This document shows positions 1 to 5,534 of a stretch of 6,412 nucleotides of DNA, in pieces. Position 1 is the first letter of the stretch, and each line of letters opens with the position of its first letter. Below the pieces are notes generated by a model. It saw nothing but the letters and a program-made list of their open reading frames with translations. It was not told the origin of the DNA and searched no databases. The stretch is from Anaerolineales bacterium (GTDB taxonomy: Bacteria; Chloroflexota; Anaerolineae; Anaerolineales; DRMV01), in assembly GCA_027044735.1 (NCBI GenBank), contig JALUBW010000015.1, positions 1 through 6,412 on the forward strand, in the 5' to 3' direction. Both the position numbers and the translations under genes were made by a program.

Positions 1-164
1 CTCCACCACGGTTATTTGCCGTGTTTTCACACAGGGGACACAGGGAACACAGAGAGTTTTTTCTTTCTCTCCGTGTCCTCCGTGCCCACCGTGTGAGAAC
101 AAGATGTGAGAATTAGGGTCGGCTGAGGCTTGACTGCAATGCTCACCACCACGGTTATTTGCCG

Positions 165-244
165 TGTTTTCACACAGGGGACACAGGGAACACAGAGAGT
201 TTTTTCTTTCTCTCCGTGTCCTCCGTGCCCACCGTGTGAGAACA
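165..244 (-). repeat. Long imperfect hairpin inside each repeat unit (representative copy 2)
   Basis: The left arm 165-199 and right arm 210-244 pair around a 10-nt loop, TTTTTTCTTT on the + strand. Of 35 positions, 27 are Watson-Crick. Five of the other eight are A/C on the + strand, which become G-U wobbles in a minus-strand transcript. That leaves three mismatches for minus-strand RNA against six for plus-strand RNA, so the structure is better as minus-strand RNA. The same hairpin recurs at 22-101, 308-387 and 451-530. Each arm is built of three 9-nt sub-repeats, ACACAGGGG-like on the left and CCGTGTCCT-like on the right. Function is unknown; a folded RNA, a recombination or replication structure, or a mobile repeat remnant are all possible. 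Confidence 0.8.
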
Positions 245-436
245 AGATGTGAGAATTAGGGTCGGCTGAGGCTTGACTGCAATGCTCACCACCACGGTTA
301 TTTGCCGTGTTTTCACACAGGGGACACAGGGAACACAGAGAGTTTTTTCTTTCTCTCCGTGTCCTCCGTGCCCACCGTGTGAGAACAAGATGTGAGAATT
401 AGGGTCGGCTGAGCCTTGACTGCAATGCTCACCACC

Positions 437-531
437 GCGGTTATTTGCCGTGTTTTCACACAGGGGACACAGGGAACACAGAGAGTTTTTTCTTTCTCTC
501 CGTGTCCCCCGTGACCACTGTGTGAGAACAA
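437..531. repeat. Diverged, truncated fourth repeat copy next to pfk
   Basis: This copy keeps the two hairpin arms but lacks the roughly 48-nt tail of the unit; similarity stops abruptly after the GTGTGAGAACAA motif at 531. Two of its substitutions improve the hairpin: 508 C and 519 T each turn a non-Watson-Crick pair into a Watson-Crick pair. The change at 514 (C to A) leaves an A/A mismatch. The edge copy being the most diverged fits an array homogenised by unequal exchange in its interior. Confidence 0.8.
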
Positions 532-597
532 CTGGCGCCTTGTCTGGCGAGTAGCAAATGGAAGTAAAACACGAGGTTGAACCGCAGGGATACCATC
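532..597 (+). promoter_or_regulatory. Short leader of pfk with a start-deciding ribosome binding site
   Basis: This is unique sequence between the repeat array and pfk. AGGGA at 586-590 lies 7 nt before ATG 598 and is the best ribosome binding site. It favours that ATG over the in-frame TTG at 577, which has GAGG directly abutting it with no spacer. No convincing -35/-10 pair is visible; a weak TTGTCT (540-545) and TAAAAC (565-570) are 19 nt apart. The true promoter may therefore lie inside the repeat array. Confidence 0.5.
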
Positions 598-1713
598 ATG
601 CCCAAACTTGCAATCCTAACCGGCGGGGGTGACGCCCCCGGATTGAACGCCGTAATCCGCGCGGTAGTGCGCTCGGCAATCCTCACCTACGGCTGGGAGC
701 CGTGGGGCGTGCGCGATGGCTATGAGGGCTTTTTGCGCCCCGATGGCATTTTCCGCCTTACGCTTGACCACGTGCGGGGCATCTTGCCCTTGGGAGGCAC
801 AATTTTGGGCGCGGCAAACCGCGGCAACCCTTTTGCCCGCAAGGTCGTCCGCAACGGCAAAACCGTGATTGAGGATGTGTCGGGCGAGGTGATAGAGCGC
901 TTTCACCGTGAGGGGTTTGAAGCGCTTGTGGTTGCGGGCGGCGATGGCACCTTGGGCATTGCCCGTGACCTTTTCCGCCGCGGCGTGCCGGTGGTGGGCG
1001 TGCCCAAGACCATTGACAACGACGTTTTCGGCACCGACGCCACGTTTGGTTTTGACACCGCAATTGACTTCGCCGCGCGGGCGTTAGACCGCCTGCATAA
1101 CACCGCTGAATCTCATCACCGTGTCATGGTGGTTGAACTGATGGGGCGCCATGCCGGTTTCATCGCTCTCTATGCGGGCATTGCCGGCGGCGCGGACATC
1201 ATCCTCATCCCCGAAATTCCCTTCCGCTTTGAGGTGCTATGCCGCAAGGTGCGCCAGCGCATCAGCCACGGGCGCAAGTTTAGCATTGTGGCGGTGGCGG
1301 AGGGTGCGCGCCCCGTCGGCGGGCACGAAATTTACTACCGCCCCGGCGAGGAAGGGCTAATTGTGCCGCGGCTTGGCGGCATTGGGCAAATTGTGGGCAG
1401 GTACATTGAGGAGGAATGCGGTGCAGAGACGCGCGTTACCGTGTTAGGGCACCTTCAGCGCGGCGGCTCCCCTTCCGCATTTGACCGCTGGCTCGCCACC
1501 ACGCTGGCGGGCGAGGCCATGAGGCTGGTGGTGCAAGGAAAGTTCGGGCGCGTGGCTGTGCTCCGCCGTATGCGCGTTACATCAATCACGCTTGACGAAG
1601 CGCTTGCCGAGCCAAAGCGCGTTGACCCCAACTGCGACGCTGTGAGGACGGCGCGCGAAATCGGCATTTGCTTCGGCGACGAAATTGGAAAGGATGAACC
1701 ATGCAACATATAA
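598..1713 (+). CDS. pfkA: 6-phosphofructokinase, group-III-like (Gly104/Lys124 type)
   Basis: Predicted 371-residue cytosolic enzyme that phosphorylates fructose 6-phosphate to fructose 1,6-bisphosphate, the committing step of glycolysis. Family landmarks in order are TGGGDAPGLN (8-17), GTILGAANRGNPF (67-79), GGDGT (114-118), PKTIDND (136-142, with Asp140 as the expected catalytic base), MGRHAG (182-187) and TRVTVLGHLQRGGSP (278-292), whose Arg279, His285 and Arg288 match substrate-binding residues of E. coli PfkA. The residue matching E. coli Gly104 is Gly117, typical of ATP users. The residue matching Gly124 is Lys137, a hallmark of PPi users. This mixed pair is known from group III enzymes, so the phosphoryl donor is probably ATP but not certain. 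The protein is about 50 residues longer than E. coli PfkA, with extra sequence near 77-98 and 237-262. ATG 598 is preferred to TTG 577 because of its spaced AGGGA. The 3' end overlaps the SCP2-domain gene by 13 nt. Confidence 0.95.
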   Translation: MPKLAILTGGGDAPGLNAVIRAVVRSAILTYGWEPWGVRDGYEGFLRPDGIFRLTLDHVRGILPLGGTILGAANRGNPFARKVVRNGKTVIEDVSGEVIERFHREGFEALVVAGGDGTLGIARDLFRRGVPVVGVPKTIDNDVFGTDATFGFDTAIDFAARALDRLHNTAESHHRVMVVELMGRHAGFIALYAGIAGGADIILIPEIPFRFEVLCRKVRQRISHGRKFSIVAVAEGARPVGGHEIYYRPGEEGLIVPRLGGIGQIVGRYIEEECGAETRVTVLGHLQRGGSPSAFDRWLATTLAGEAMRLVVQGKFGRVAVLRRMRVTSITLDEALAEPKRVDPNCDAVRTAREIGICFGDEIGKDEPCNI

Positions 1714-2036
1714 ACTCTGTAGAAGAAGTGCTAAAACTGGCCGAAGAAAATTTCGTGCCTGAGCAGGCCAAAGACGCCGATGTGACCGTTCAACTCCGCA
1801 TCAAGGGCAAAGAGGGCGGAGATTGGGTGGTGCGCATACACGACGGCCAAATGACCATCACCCCCGGCATTGTGGAAGAACCGGATTTGTTCTTTGAGAC
1901 CAGCGTCAAAAATTTTTTGGCTCTGGTCAACCGCGAGTTAGACCCTATGTGGGCTTACTTGATGCGCAAGGTCAAACTCAAGGGGAGTAAGTCCTTGGTG
2001 TTCCGACTTGCAACCATGTTTAGGATTCCGGAATAA
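1701..2036 (+). CDS. SCP2 sterol-carrier-type lipid-binding domain protein
   Basis: Small soluble protein of 111 residues that looks like a stand-alone SCP2 (sterol carrier protein 2) fold. Typical features are the beta-rich core VQLRIKGKEGG followed by DWVVRIHDGQMTIT (30-54), then PDLFFETSVKNFLALVNRELDP (61-82), and the C-terminal helix region LMRKVKLKGSKSLVFRLATMF (87-107), which matches the usual gklkikGd...la..l pattern. SCP2 domains bind lipids or other hydrophobic ligands in a tunnel; the ligand here cannot be told. There is no signal peptide or membrane segment. ATG 1701 lies within the last codons of pfk, with GGAAAGGA at 1687-1694 about 6 nt upstream, so translation is probably coupled. 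A functional tie to phosphofructokinase is not established. SCP2 fold assignment is fairly sure, biological role unknown. Confidence 0.8.
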   Translation: MQHINSVEEVLKLAEENFVPEQAKDADVTVQLRIKGKEGGDWVVRIHDGQMTITPGIVEEPDLFFETSVKNFLALVNRELDPMWAYLMRKVKLKGSKSLVFRLATMFRIPE

Positions 2037-2043
2037 AGGATAA

Positions 2044-2062
2044 CGCCAAACTTACTTTGGCG
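2044..2062 (-). terminator. Perfect 7-bp inverted repeat between convergent genes, possible proC terminator
   Basis: CGCCAAA (2044-2050) and TTTGGCG (2056-2062) form a perfect 7-bp stem with a 5-nt loop, CTTAC. In minus-strand RNA the loop contains the proC stop codon (2054-2052). The stem is followed by TTATCCTTTATT, a modest U-rich tract, so it could end the dtd-aroH-proC transcript. On the + strand it lies 7 nt past the SCP2-domain stop but no T-run follows. The stem is short for an intrinsic terminator. Confidence 0.4.
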
Positions 2063-2888
2063 GCTGTGGCTTGCCGTTTTGGGCAAGCGAAAGGGCGCGC
2101 TCGTAGGCTGCCCATACGGCGCGCGAAATGGCAGTGCGGAAGCCCGCTTTTTCAAGGTAATACAGCGCCGCGGCGGATGTGCCGCCCGGCGAGGTGACTT
2201 GATTGCGCAGGTGGGCAAGGTGTACCTGCCCCTGCTGGCGCTCGTAGTAGGCAGCAGAGCCTTTTACGGTTTGCACTACTAATTTTTCCGCCACCCGCCG
2301 CGGGAAGCCTAAATGCACGCCTGCATCTACCAACGCTTCCATAAAAAGGAAAACATAAGCCGGTCCTGTGCCCGAAAGCGCGGTTGCCATGTCAAGGTAA
2401 ACCTCGTCTTCCATAAAAACGGTTTCGCCCAGAGCCGCGAGTACACTCTCGGCGCGGTCGCGTTGGGCAGAGGTTACGGCTTTAGAAGCCGTCCAAACCG
2501 TAATGCCCATGCCGATTTGCGCCGGGGTGTTGGGCATAGCACGGACAATCGCCTCATGTTCCAACTCGGCGGCAAGATGGGGAATAGTGGCGCCCGCCAC
2601 AATTGAAAGTACAAGTGCGTCGGGGCGAATTTTGCCGCGCAGTTCGGGTAGCACTTTTGCCAAAACCTGTGGCTTGACTGAAAGCACCACCAAGTCTGCA
2701 CCCTGAGCGGCGGCGGGGTTTTCGGTTGTGGTGTGGATTGCGTAGCGCGAAGCCAATTCGTTTAGGCGCTCGCGGCGCGGCCCTGCGGCGATAATCTTTT
2801 CTGGCTCGGTCACCCTTTTGCTCAGCAACCCTGCTATCATCGCCTCTGCCATAGTTCCGGGCCCGATGAAGGCTATTGTGAATTCCAT
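2052..2888 (-). CDS. proC: Pyrroline-5-carboxylate reductase
   Basis: Predicted 278-residue cytosolic enzyme that reduces 1-pyrroline-5-carboxylate to L-proline with NAD(P)H, the last step of proline synthesis. The N-terminal Rossmann fold carries IAFIGPGTMAEAM (5-17) for the dinucleotide and SVKPQ (70-74). The centre has VRAMPNTPAQIGMGITVW (115-132). The C-terminal dimer domain carries the family signature, with ALSGTGPAYVFLFMEAL (170-186) and LRNQVTSPGGTSAAAL (227-242). The length is normal for the family and all landmarks are intact. ATG at 2888-2886 has AGGAG (2900-2896) 7 nt upstream. That ribosome binding site overlaps the aroH stop codon (TAGGAG), so translation is probably coupled to aroH. 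Third gene of the dtd-aroH-proC operon. Confidence 0.97.
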   Translation of the reverse strand: MEFTIAFIGPGTMAEAMIAGLLSKRVTEPEKIIAAGPRRERLNELASRYAIHTTTENPAAAQGADLVVLSVKPQVLAKVLPELRGKIRPDALVLSIVAGATIPHLAAELEHEAIVRAMPNTPAQIGMGITVWTASKAVTSAQRDRAESVLAALGETVFMEDEVYLDMATALSGTGPAYVFLFMEALVDAGVHLGFPRRVAEKLVVQTVKGSAAYYERQQGQVHLAHLRNQVTSPGGTSAAALYYLEKAGFRTAISRAVWAAYERALSLAQNGKPQPPK

Positions 2889-2898
2889 GATGTTTCTC

Positions 2899-3339
2899 CT
2901 ATTTTTCGCGTTGAAAGGCTGCCAGTTGTTCGGCTATCCAAGCCTCAAGTACTTCCCAATCCACCTCTTGCAGGTGCAGTTGGTCGGGGCGCAGTTTGGC
3001 GGCTTCGCCAAGGTACACATGGACGATTTCGCGCTGGGTCTTGTCGGTGTTCCAGTGGACAAGGATGCGCACAACGCGGGGGAGTTGGTCGGGCACGCTC
3101 ATCTCGTGCCCGCAGAGCAGGGGCACGTGCTTCCAGCCGAGTTGGCGTGCGGCCAGCGCGGGAAACTCGGCATTTAGGTCGGGCGTGGTGGTGAGAATGG
3201 CGCTGGCGACATCCTCGGCGCGAATGCCGTTCAGGTGAATCATCAGCGCGAGCAAGCGGCGCGTTTCGCGCAAAATGGCTTCGCGTGAGTTTTTGGGGAC
3301 AGTCGTTGCTCCGCGCACGCCGCGGCAAACAGGGCTCAT
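2899..3339 (-). CDS. aroH: Chorismate mutase, AroH class
   Basis: Predicted 146-residue monofunctional chorismate mutase that rearranges chorismate to prephenate on the way to phenylalanine and tyrosine. It aligns with Bacillus subtilis AroH, a trimeric enzyme, rather than the all-helical AroQ class. Key residues seen are Arg9 in RGVRGATTV (Bs Arg7), Arg65 (Arg63), Cys76 and Glu79 in LLCGHEM (Cys75, Glu78), Arg91 (Arg90), Tyr109 in HVYL (Tyr108) and Arg117 in LRPD (Arg116). The catalytic set is complete. After LRPD there is a tail of about 27 residues rich in acidic and hydrophobic residues, longer than the Bs tail and probably helical. I chose ATG 3339 over ATG 3351 and TTG 3357: it has GGAGG (3349-3345) 5 nt upstream, whereas the longer starts have no ribosome binding site. 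The gene lies 45 nt after dtd and 10 nt before proC. Confidence 0.95.
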   Translation of the reverse strand: MSPVCRGVRGATTVPKNSREAILRETRRLLALMIHLNGIRAEDVASAILTTTPDLNAEFPALAARQLGWKHVPLLCGHEMSVPDQLPRVVRILVHWNTDKTQREIVHVYLGEAAKLRPDQLHLQEVDWEVLEAWIAEQLAAFQREK

Positions 3340-3384
3340 TTCCTCCTCCATGGTCAAACTTGCGGGTTTGGGTTGGGCGCGGCT

Positions 3385-3837
3385 TCACCGTTGCTCAGCG
3401 TTCCGTTCCAGCCAGATTGTTACTGGCCCATCGTTGCAAAGGCTCACCTCCATGTGGGCGCCAAATTCCCCAGTTTGCACCGGCACGCCTTGCTCTTGCA
3501 GCATTTCGCCGAAGCGGTCTATCAACGGGCGGGCGATGGAAGGCGGCGCGGCCTCCACAAATGCTGGCCTGCGGCCTTTTCGTACATCGGCGTAGAGGGT
3601 GAATTGCGAAATGACCAAAGCCGCTCCTCCAACTTCCAGCAACGACAGGTTCATTTTGCCGTTTTCATCGTTGAATATGCGCAGATTCGCGATTTTGTTG
3701 GCGAGGTAGGCGGCTTCTTTTTCGGTGTCGGAATGGGTTACTCCCACCAAAAGCACCACTCCAAGACCGATTTCTCCCACAACCCGGCCATCAATACTCA
3801 CTTTGCCCCATTTGGCGCGCTGGAGCAATACCCGCAT
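3385..3837 (-). CDS. dtd: D-aminoacyl-tRNA deacylase
   Basis: Predicted 150-residue cytosolic homodimeric enzyme that hydrolyses D-amino acids from mischarged tRNAs and also clears glycine from tRNA-Ala, protecting translation fidelity. Both family signatures are present: [17 protein letters not shown] (77-93) and the C-terminal [21 protein letters not shown] (123-143), with the Gly137-Pro138 of the cross-subunit Gly-cisPro motif. The N-terminus [17 protein letters not shown] is canonical and the length is typical. ATG 3837 has a strong AAAGGAGG-like site (AGGAGG, 3848-3843) 5 nt upstream. It is the first gene of the minus-strand operon with aroH and proC and has its own promoter-like site about 37-45 nt upstream. 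Assignment is secure. Confidence 0.97.
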   Translation of the reverse strand: MRVLLQRAKWGKVSIDGRVVGEIGLGVVLLVGVTHSDTEKEAAYLANKIANLRIFNDENGKMNLSLLEVGGAALVISQFTLYADVRKGRRPAFVEAAPPSIARPLIDRFGEMLQEQGVPVQTGEFGAHMEVSLCNDGPVTIWLERNAEQR

Positions 3838-3873
3838 CTTAGCCTCCTTTTTGTCGTCTTTTAAACTTGCGCC

Positions 3874-3882
3874 AGTATATCA
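3874..3882 (-). promoter_or_regulatory. Extended -10 promoter candidate for dtd-aroH-proC
   Basis: On the minus strand TGATATACT fits an extended -10 element (TGnTATAAT) with one mismatch in the hexamer. It predicts a transcription start near 3867 and a leader of about 30 nt to the dtd ATG. No good -35 hexamer lies 17 nt upstream, as is common for extended -10 promoters. A second, weaker minus-strand option is TTGACT (3933-3928) with CAAAAT (3909-3904) at 18-nt spacing. Confidence 0.5.
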
Positions 3883-3952
3883 TAACGAATCCGCTTTTTA
3901 CGTATTTTGAATGCATCTCAAGCGAAAAGTCAACGCTGTGCTGGGTATTTTC

Positions 3953-3967
3953 GGTTTATAATAAACC
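3953..3967 (+). promoter_or_regulatory. Perfect -10 hexamer embedded in a 15-bp palindrome, promoter of the NERD-like operon
   Basis: TATAAT at 3957-3962 is a consensus -10 box, predicting a start near 3969 and a leader of about 40 nt before ATG 4010. It sits wholly inside GGTTTATAATAAACC (3953-3967), a perfect 7-bp inverted repeat around a single central A. A dimeric repressor bound here would cover the promoter, so this may be an operator. No clear -35 is seen 16-18 nt upstream. The palindrome could also arise by chance from an AT-rich box. Confidence 0.5.
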
Positions 3968-4009
3968 CAAATGTTACCTGCTGAGTTGCTAAAAGCGAGG
4001 TAAGGAACC

Positions 4010-4798
4010 ATGCAGGTTGTGAATTTGACACCGGAAGTGGAAGAGGCCCGCGCAAGCACCCTAAAGCGCTGGCAGTTGGTGGCTAGATACGGCAGTAGGT
4101 GGTATCGCGAGCAGAAAGCGCAAGATGAGGTCGTTGAACTGCTCCGCTCGTTTCTGGATAACCGCTATTTGCTTATCCGCGGCTTAAAGCCGGATGGGCA
4201 GGCCACTCCCCTGCCGCCGCTTTTAGTTGGCCCGAGCGGGGCTTATTTGCTTGCCGTGTGGCCTAACGCGGGCTTTTACCGCATACGGGAGGAATACTGG
4301 GAGGTGATGCAGCGCAATTCGCGGCGTTATCGTTTGGCAAAGCCAAACATTGTGCGCACCGCGCTTGAGCAGGCCAAGGCAGCCGAGCAATTTTTAGAAA
4401 AAGTGCTGGGGGAAAGGGTGTCTGTCAAACCTATAATGGTCTTCACAAACCCCGGTGTAGATATTGACCCGGTAAATCCCGCCGTAAAGCCCTTGTTGGT
4501 GGATGGGCTGAAGCGGTATTTTGCCCGCTTAGCAAAAGAGTCTGAGGTGGTGCTCACCCCAAAGCAGGTGCTAAGAGTTTTTGAGGCCGTTTCATCCCGT
4601 AAATCCACGGCGCCCGAGCGGCCAAAAAAGAAGGCGCGCCCCAAAAAGCGCCGCTCTTCTAAGACCTTAAAGAAGGTTGAACGCTATTTCAACTTTACGC
4701 CTCGCCAGTGGGCTATTTTGGGCATTTTAGCCACCATTACCCTATGCGTTTCCGTTGGCGTGGTCTTTTATCTGCTCTATGCAAACACGGTCTACTGA
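4010..4798 (+). CDS. NERD-like domain protein with C-terminal membrane anchor, nuclease residues absent
   Basis: Predicted 262-residue protein of unknown function. Residues 38-175 resemble a NERD (nuclease-related) domain: an amphipathic start (EVVELLRSFLDNRYLLIRGL), the VGPSGAYLL core (73-81), an Arg/Tyr-rich helix, a helix with LEQAKAAEQFLEKVL (119-133) and the strand VKPIMVFTNPGVDI (139-152). In active NERD proteins the core reads roughly D..hvlVGPSGvfviE.K. Here the acidic residue before the core and the E-x-K after it are replaced, with Ala82 and Trp84 at the E and K positions, so nuclease activity is unlikely. A strongly basic linker (204-222, many Lys/Arg) precedes one transmembrane helix at about 233-257, leaving only a few residues beyond it. 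That layout suggests a tail-anchored protein with the domain in the cytoplasm. GAGG at 3997-4000 lies 9 nt before the ATG. The gene overlaps the glycosyltransferase gene by 20 nt. Domain assignment is by pattern only. Confidence 0.6.
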   Translation: MQVVNLTPEVEEARASTLKRWQLVARYGSRWYREQKAQDEVVELLRSFLDNRYLLIRGLKPDGQATPLPPLLVGPSGAYLLAVWPNAGFYRIREEYWEVMQRNSRRYRLAKPNIVRTALEQAKAAEQFLEKVLGERVSVKPIMVFTNPGVDIDPVNPAVKPLLVDGLKRYFARLAKESEVVLTPKQVLRVFEAVSSRKSTAPERPKKKARPKKRRSSKTLKKVERYFNFTPRQWAILGILATITLCVSVGVVFYLLYANTVY

Positions 4799-5534
4799 TT
4801 CCATTTTCCTTTCGGTTGTGATTCCCGCGCACAACGAATCGCGCCGCCTGCCCGGCACTTTACCCAAAGTGTTGGAATTTTTGCGTTCTCAGCCTTACCG
4901 CTCCGAAGTGGTTATAGTTGAAAACGGCTCTGAGGATAACACGCTGGAAATTGCGCGCGAATTTGAGGCGGCCAATCCGGGGGTGGTGCGTGTTTTTCAT
5001 GAGGATGAGCGCGGCAAAGGGCTTGCTGTGCGGCGGGGAATGCTGGAGGCGCGTGGTGCTTATCGCTTTCTGAGCGATGCCGATCTTTCCATGCCGATTG
5101 AGCAAGTGGCGCGCTTCCTCCCGCCGCGGCTGGAAAATTTTGATATTGCCATTGCTTCTCGCGAACTTCCGGATTCGCGGCGCATAGGTGAGCCTTCCTA
5201 TCGGCATATTATAGGGCGCGCTTTCAACTTGATGGTGCAGGCAATGGCGCTTCCCGGCTTCAAAGACACTCAATGCGGCTTCAAATGCTTCCGCGCCGAA
5301 GTGGCCGAAGACGTTTTCCGCTTTCAGACCCTCCCCGGCATGTCGTTTGATGTGGAAGTGCTGTTCATAGCCCGTAGGCGCGGCTACCGCATTGTGGAAG
5401 TGCCGGTGGATTGGTACTTTGACCCCGACAGCCGCGTTCGCCTTGTGGGCGATTCGCTTAGGATGGCTTGGGATTTGCTGACAATTCGTTGGAACGCTTT
5501 GCGGGGAGTGTATGACGGTAAAGCAAAGGCCTGA
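4779..5534 (+). CDS. Family 2 glycosyltransferase, dolichyl/polyprenyl-phosphate glucosyltransferase-like
   Basis: Predicted 251-residue GT-A fold glycosyltransferase of family GT2, closest by motif to ALG5/DPM1-type enzymes that move a sugar from a nucleotide donor to a polyprenyl phosphate. Landmarks in order are LSVVIPAHNESRRL (11-24), EVVIVENGSEDNT (43-55), RGKGLAVRRGML (78-89), the metal-binding FLSDADLSMP (97-106, Asp100-Ala-Asp102), IASREL (125-130), KDTQCGFKCFR (162-172) and GMSFDVEVLFIARRRGYRIVEVPVDW (187-212). The DTQCGFK segment is the hallmark of the ALG5-like subgroup. No transmembrane segment is seen, so it would act at the cytoplasmic face of the membrane. The actual donor and acceptor are not determined. 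ATG 4779 was chosen since TTG 4755 only adds eight residues; neither has a clear ribosome binding site, suggesting coupling to the NERD-like gene, whose 3' end it overlaps. Its own 3' end overlaps rnhB by 23 nt. Confidence 0.85.
   Translation: MQTRSTDSIFLSVVIPAHNESRRLPGTLPKVLEFLRSQPYRSEVVIVENGSEDNTLEIAREFEAANPGVVRVFHEDERGKGLAVRRGMLEARGAYRFLSDADLSMPIEQVARFLPPRLENFDIAIASRELPDSRRIGEPSYRHIIGRAFNLMVQAMALPGFKDTQCGFKCFRAEVAEDVFRFQTLPGMSFDVEVLFIARRRGYRIVEVPVDWYFDPDSRVRLVGDSLRMAWDLLTIRWNALRGVYDGKAKA

Larger units (their letters stand above)
1..531. repeat. 143-bp tandem repeat array, three full copies plus a partial fourth
   Basis: The same 143-bp unit recurs head to tail at about 8-150, 151-293 and 294-436, followed by a partial copy at 437-531. 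By eye copies 1 and 2 are identical. Copy 3 differs by one base (G to C at 414). Copy 4 differs at 437, 508, 514 and 519 and stops matching after 531. The first few bases of the window (1-2) do not match the unit, so the left edge may lie here or the array may continue diverged upstream. Each unit has a small CACGG/CCGTG hairpin, a long imperfect hairpin and an unpaired tail of about 50 nt. No protein-like ORF is credible: the short minus-strand frames only mirror the repeat. There are no CRISPR-style spacers, since the whole period is conserved. The purine/pyrimidine-biased, GTGT-rich arms resemble dispersed intergenic repeats of bacterial genomes, but I cannot assign a named family. Confidence 0.95.

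Noticed and set aside
27..531. Repeated 72-residue minus-strand ORFs in the array, with Cys-Val-Pro and His-Gly-Gly periodicity
   Set aside because: They recur exactly at the 143-bp period, cross unit borders, have low-complexity composition and no ribosome binding site. The 3-residue periodicity comes from the 9-nt DNA sub-repeats.
1..531. CRISPR array
   Set aside because: The whole 143-bp period is conserved with no variable spacers and no cas genes in the window.
540..570. TTGTCT/TAAAAC as the pfk promoter
   Set aside because: Both hexamers match poorly and the spacing is 19 nt, so it is not reported as a feature.
577..600. TTG 577 as the pfk start
   Set aside because: GAGG abuts the TTG with no spacer, whereas ATG 598 has AGGGA at 7 nt and gives the canonical MPKLAILTGGGDAPG start.
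2313..2606. Plus-strand ORFs across the proC region
   Set aside because: They are opposite an intact proC with complete landmarks and have no ribosome binding site or recognisable domain.
3373..3864. 163-residue plus-strand ORF
   Set aside because: It is a shadow of dtd, which carries both family signatures on the opposite strand.
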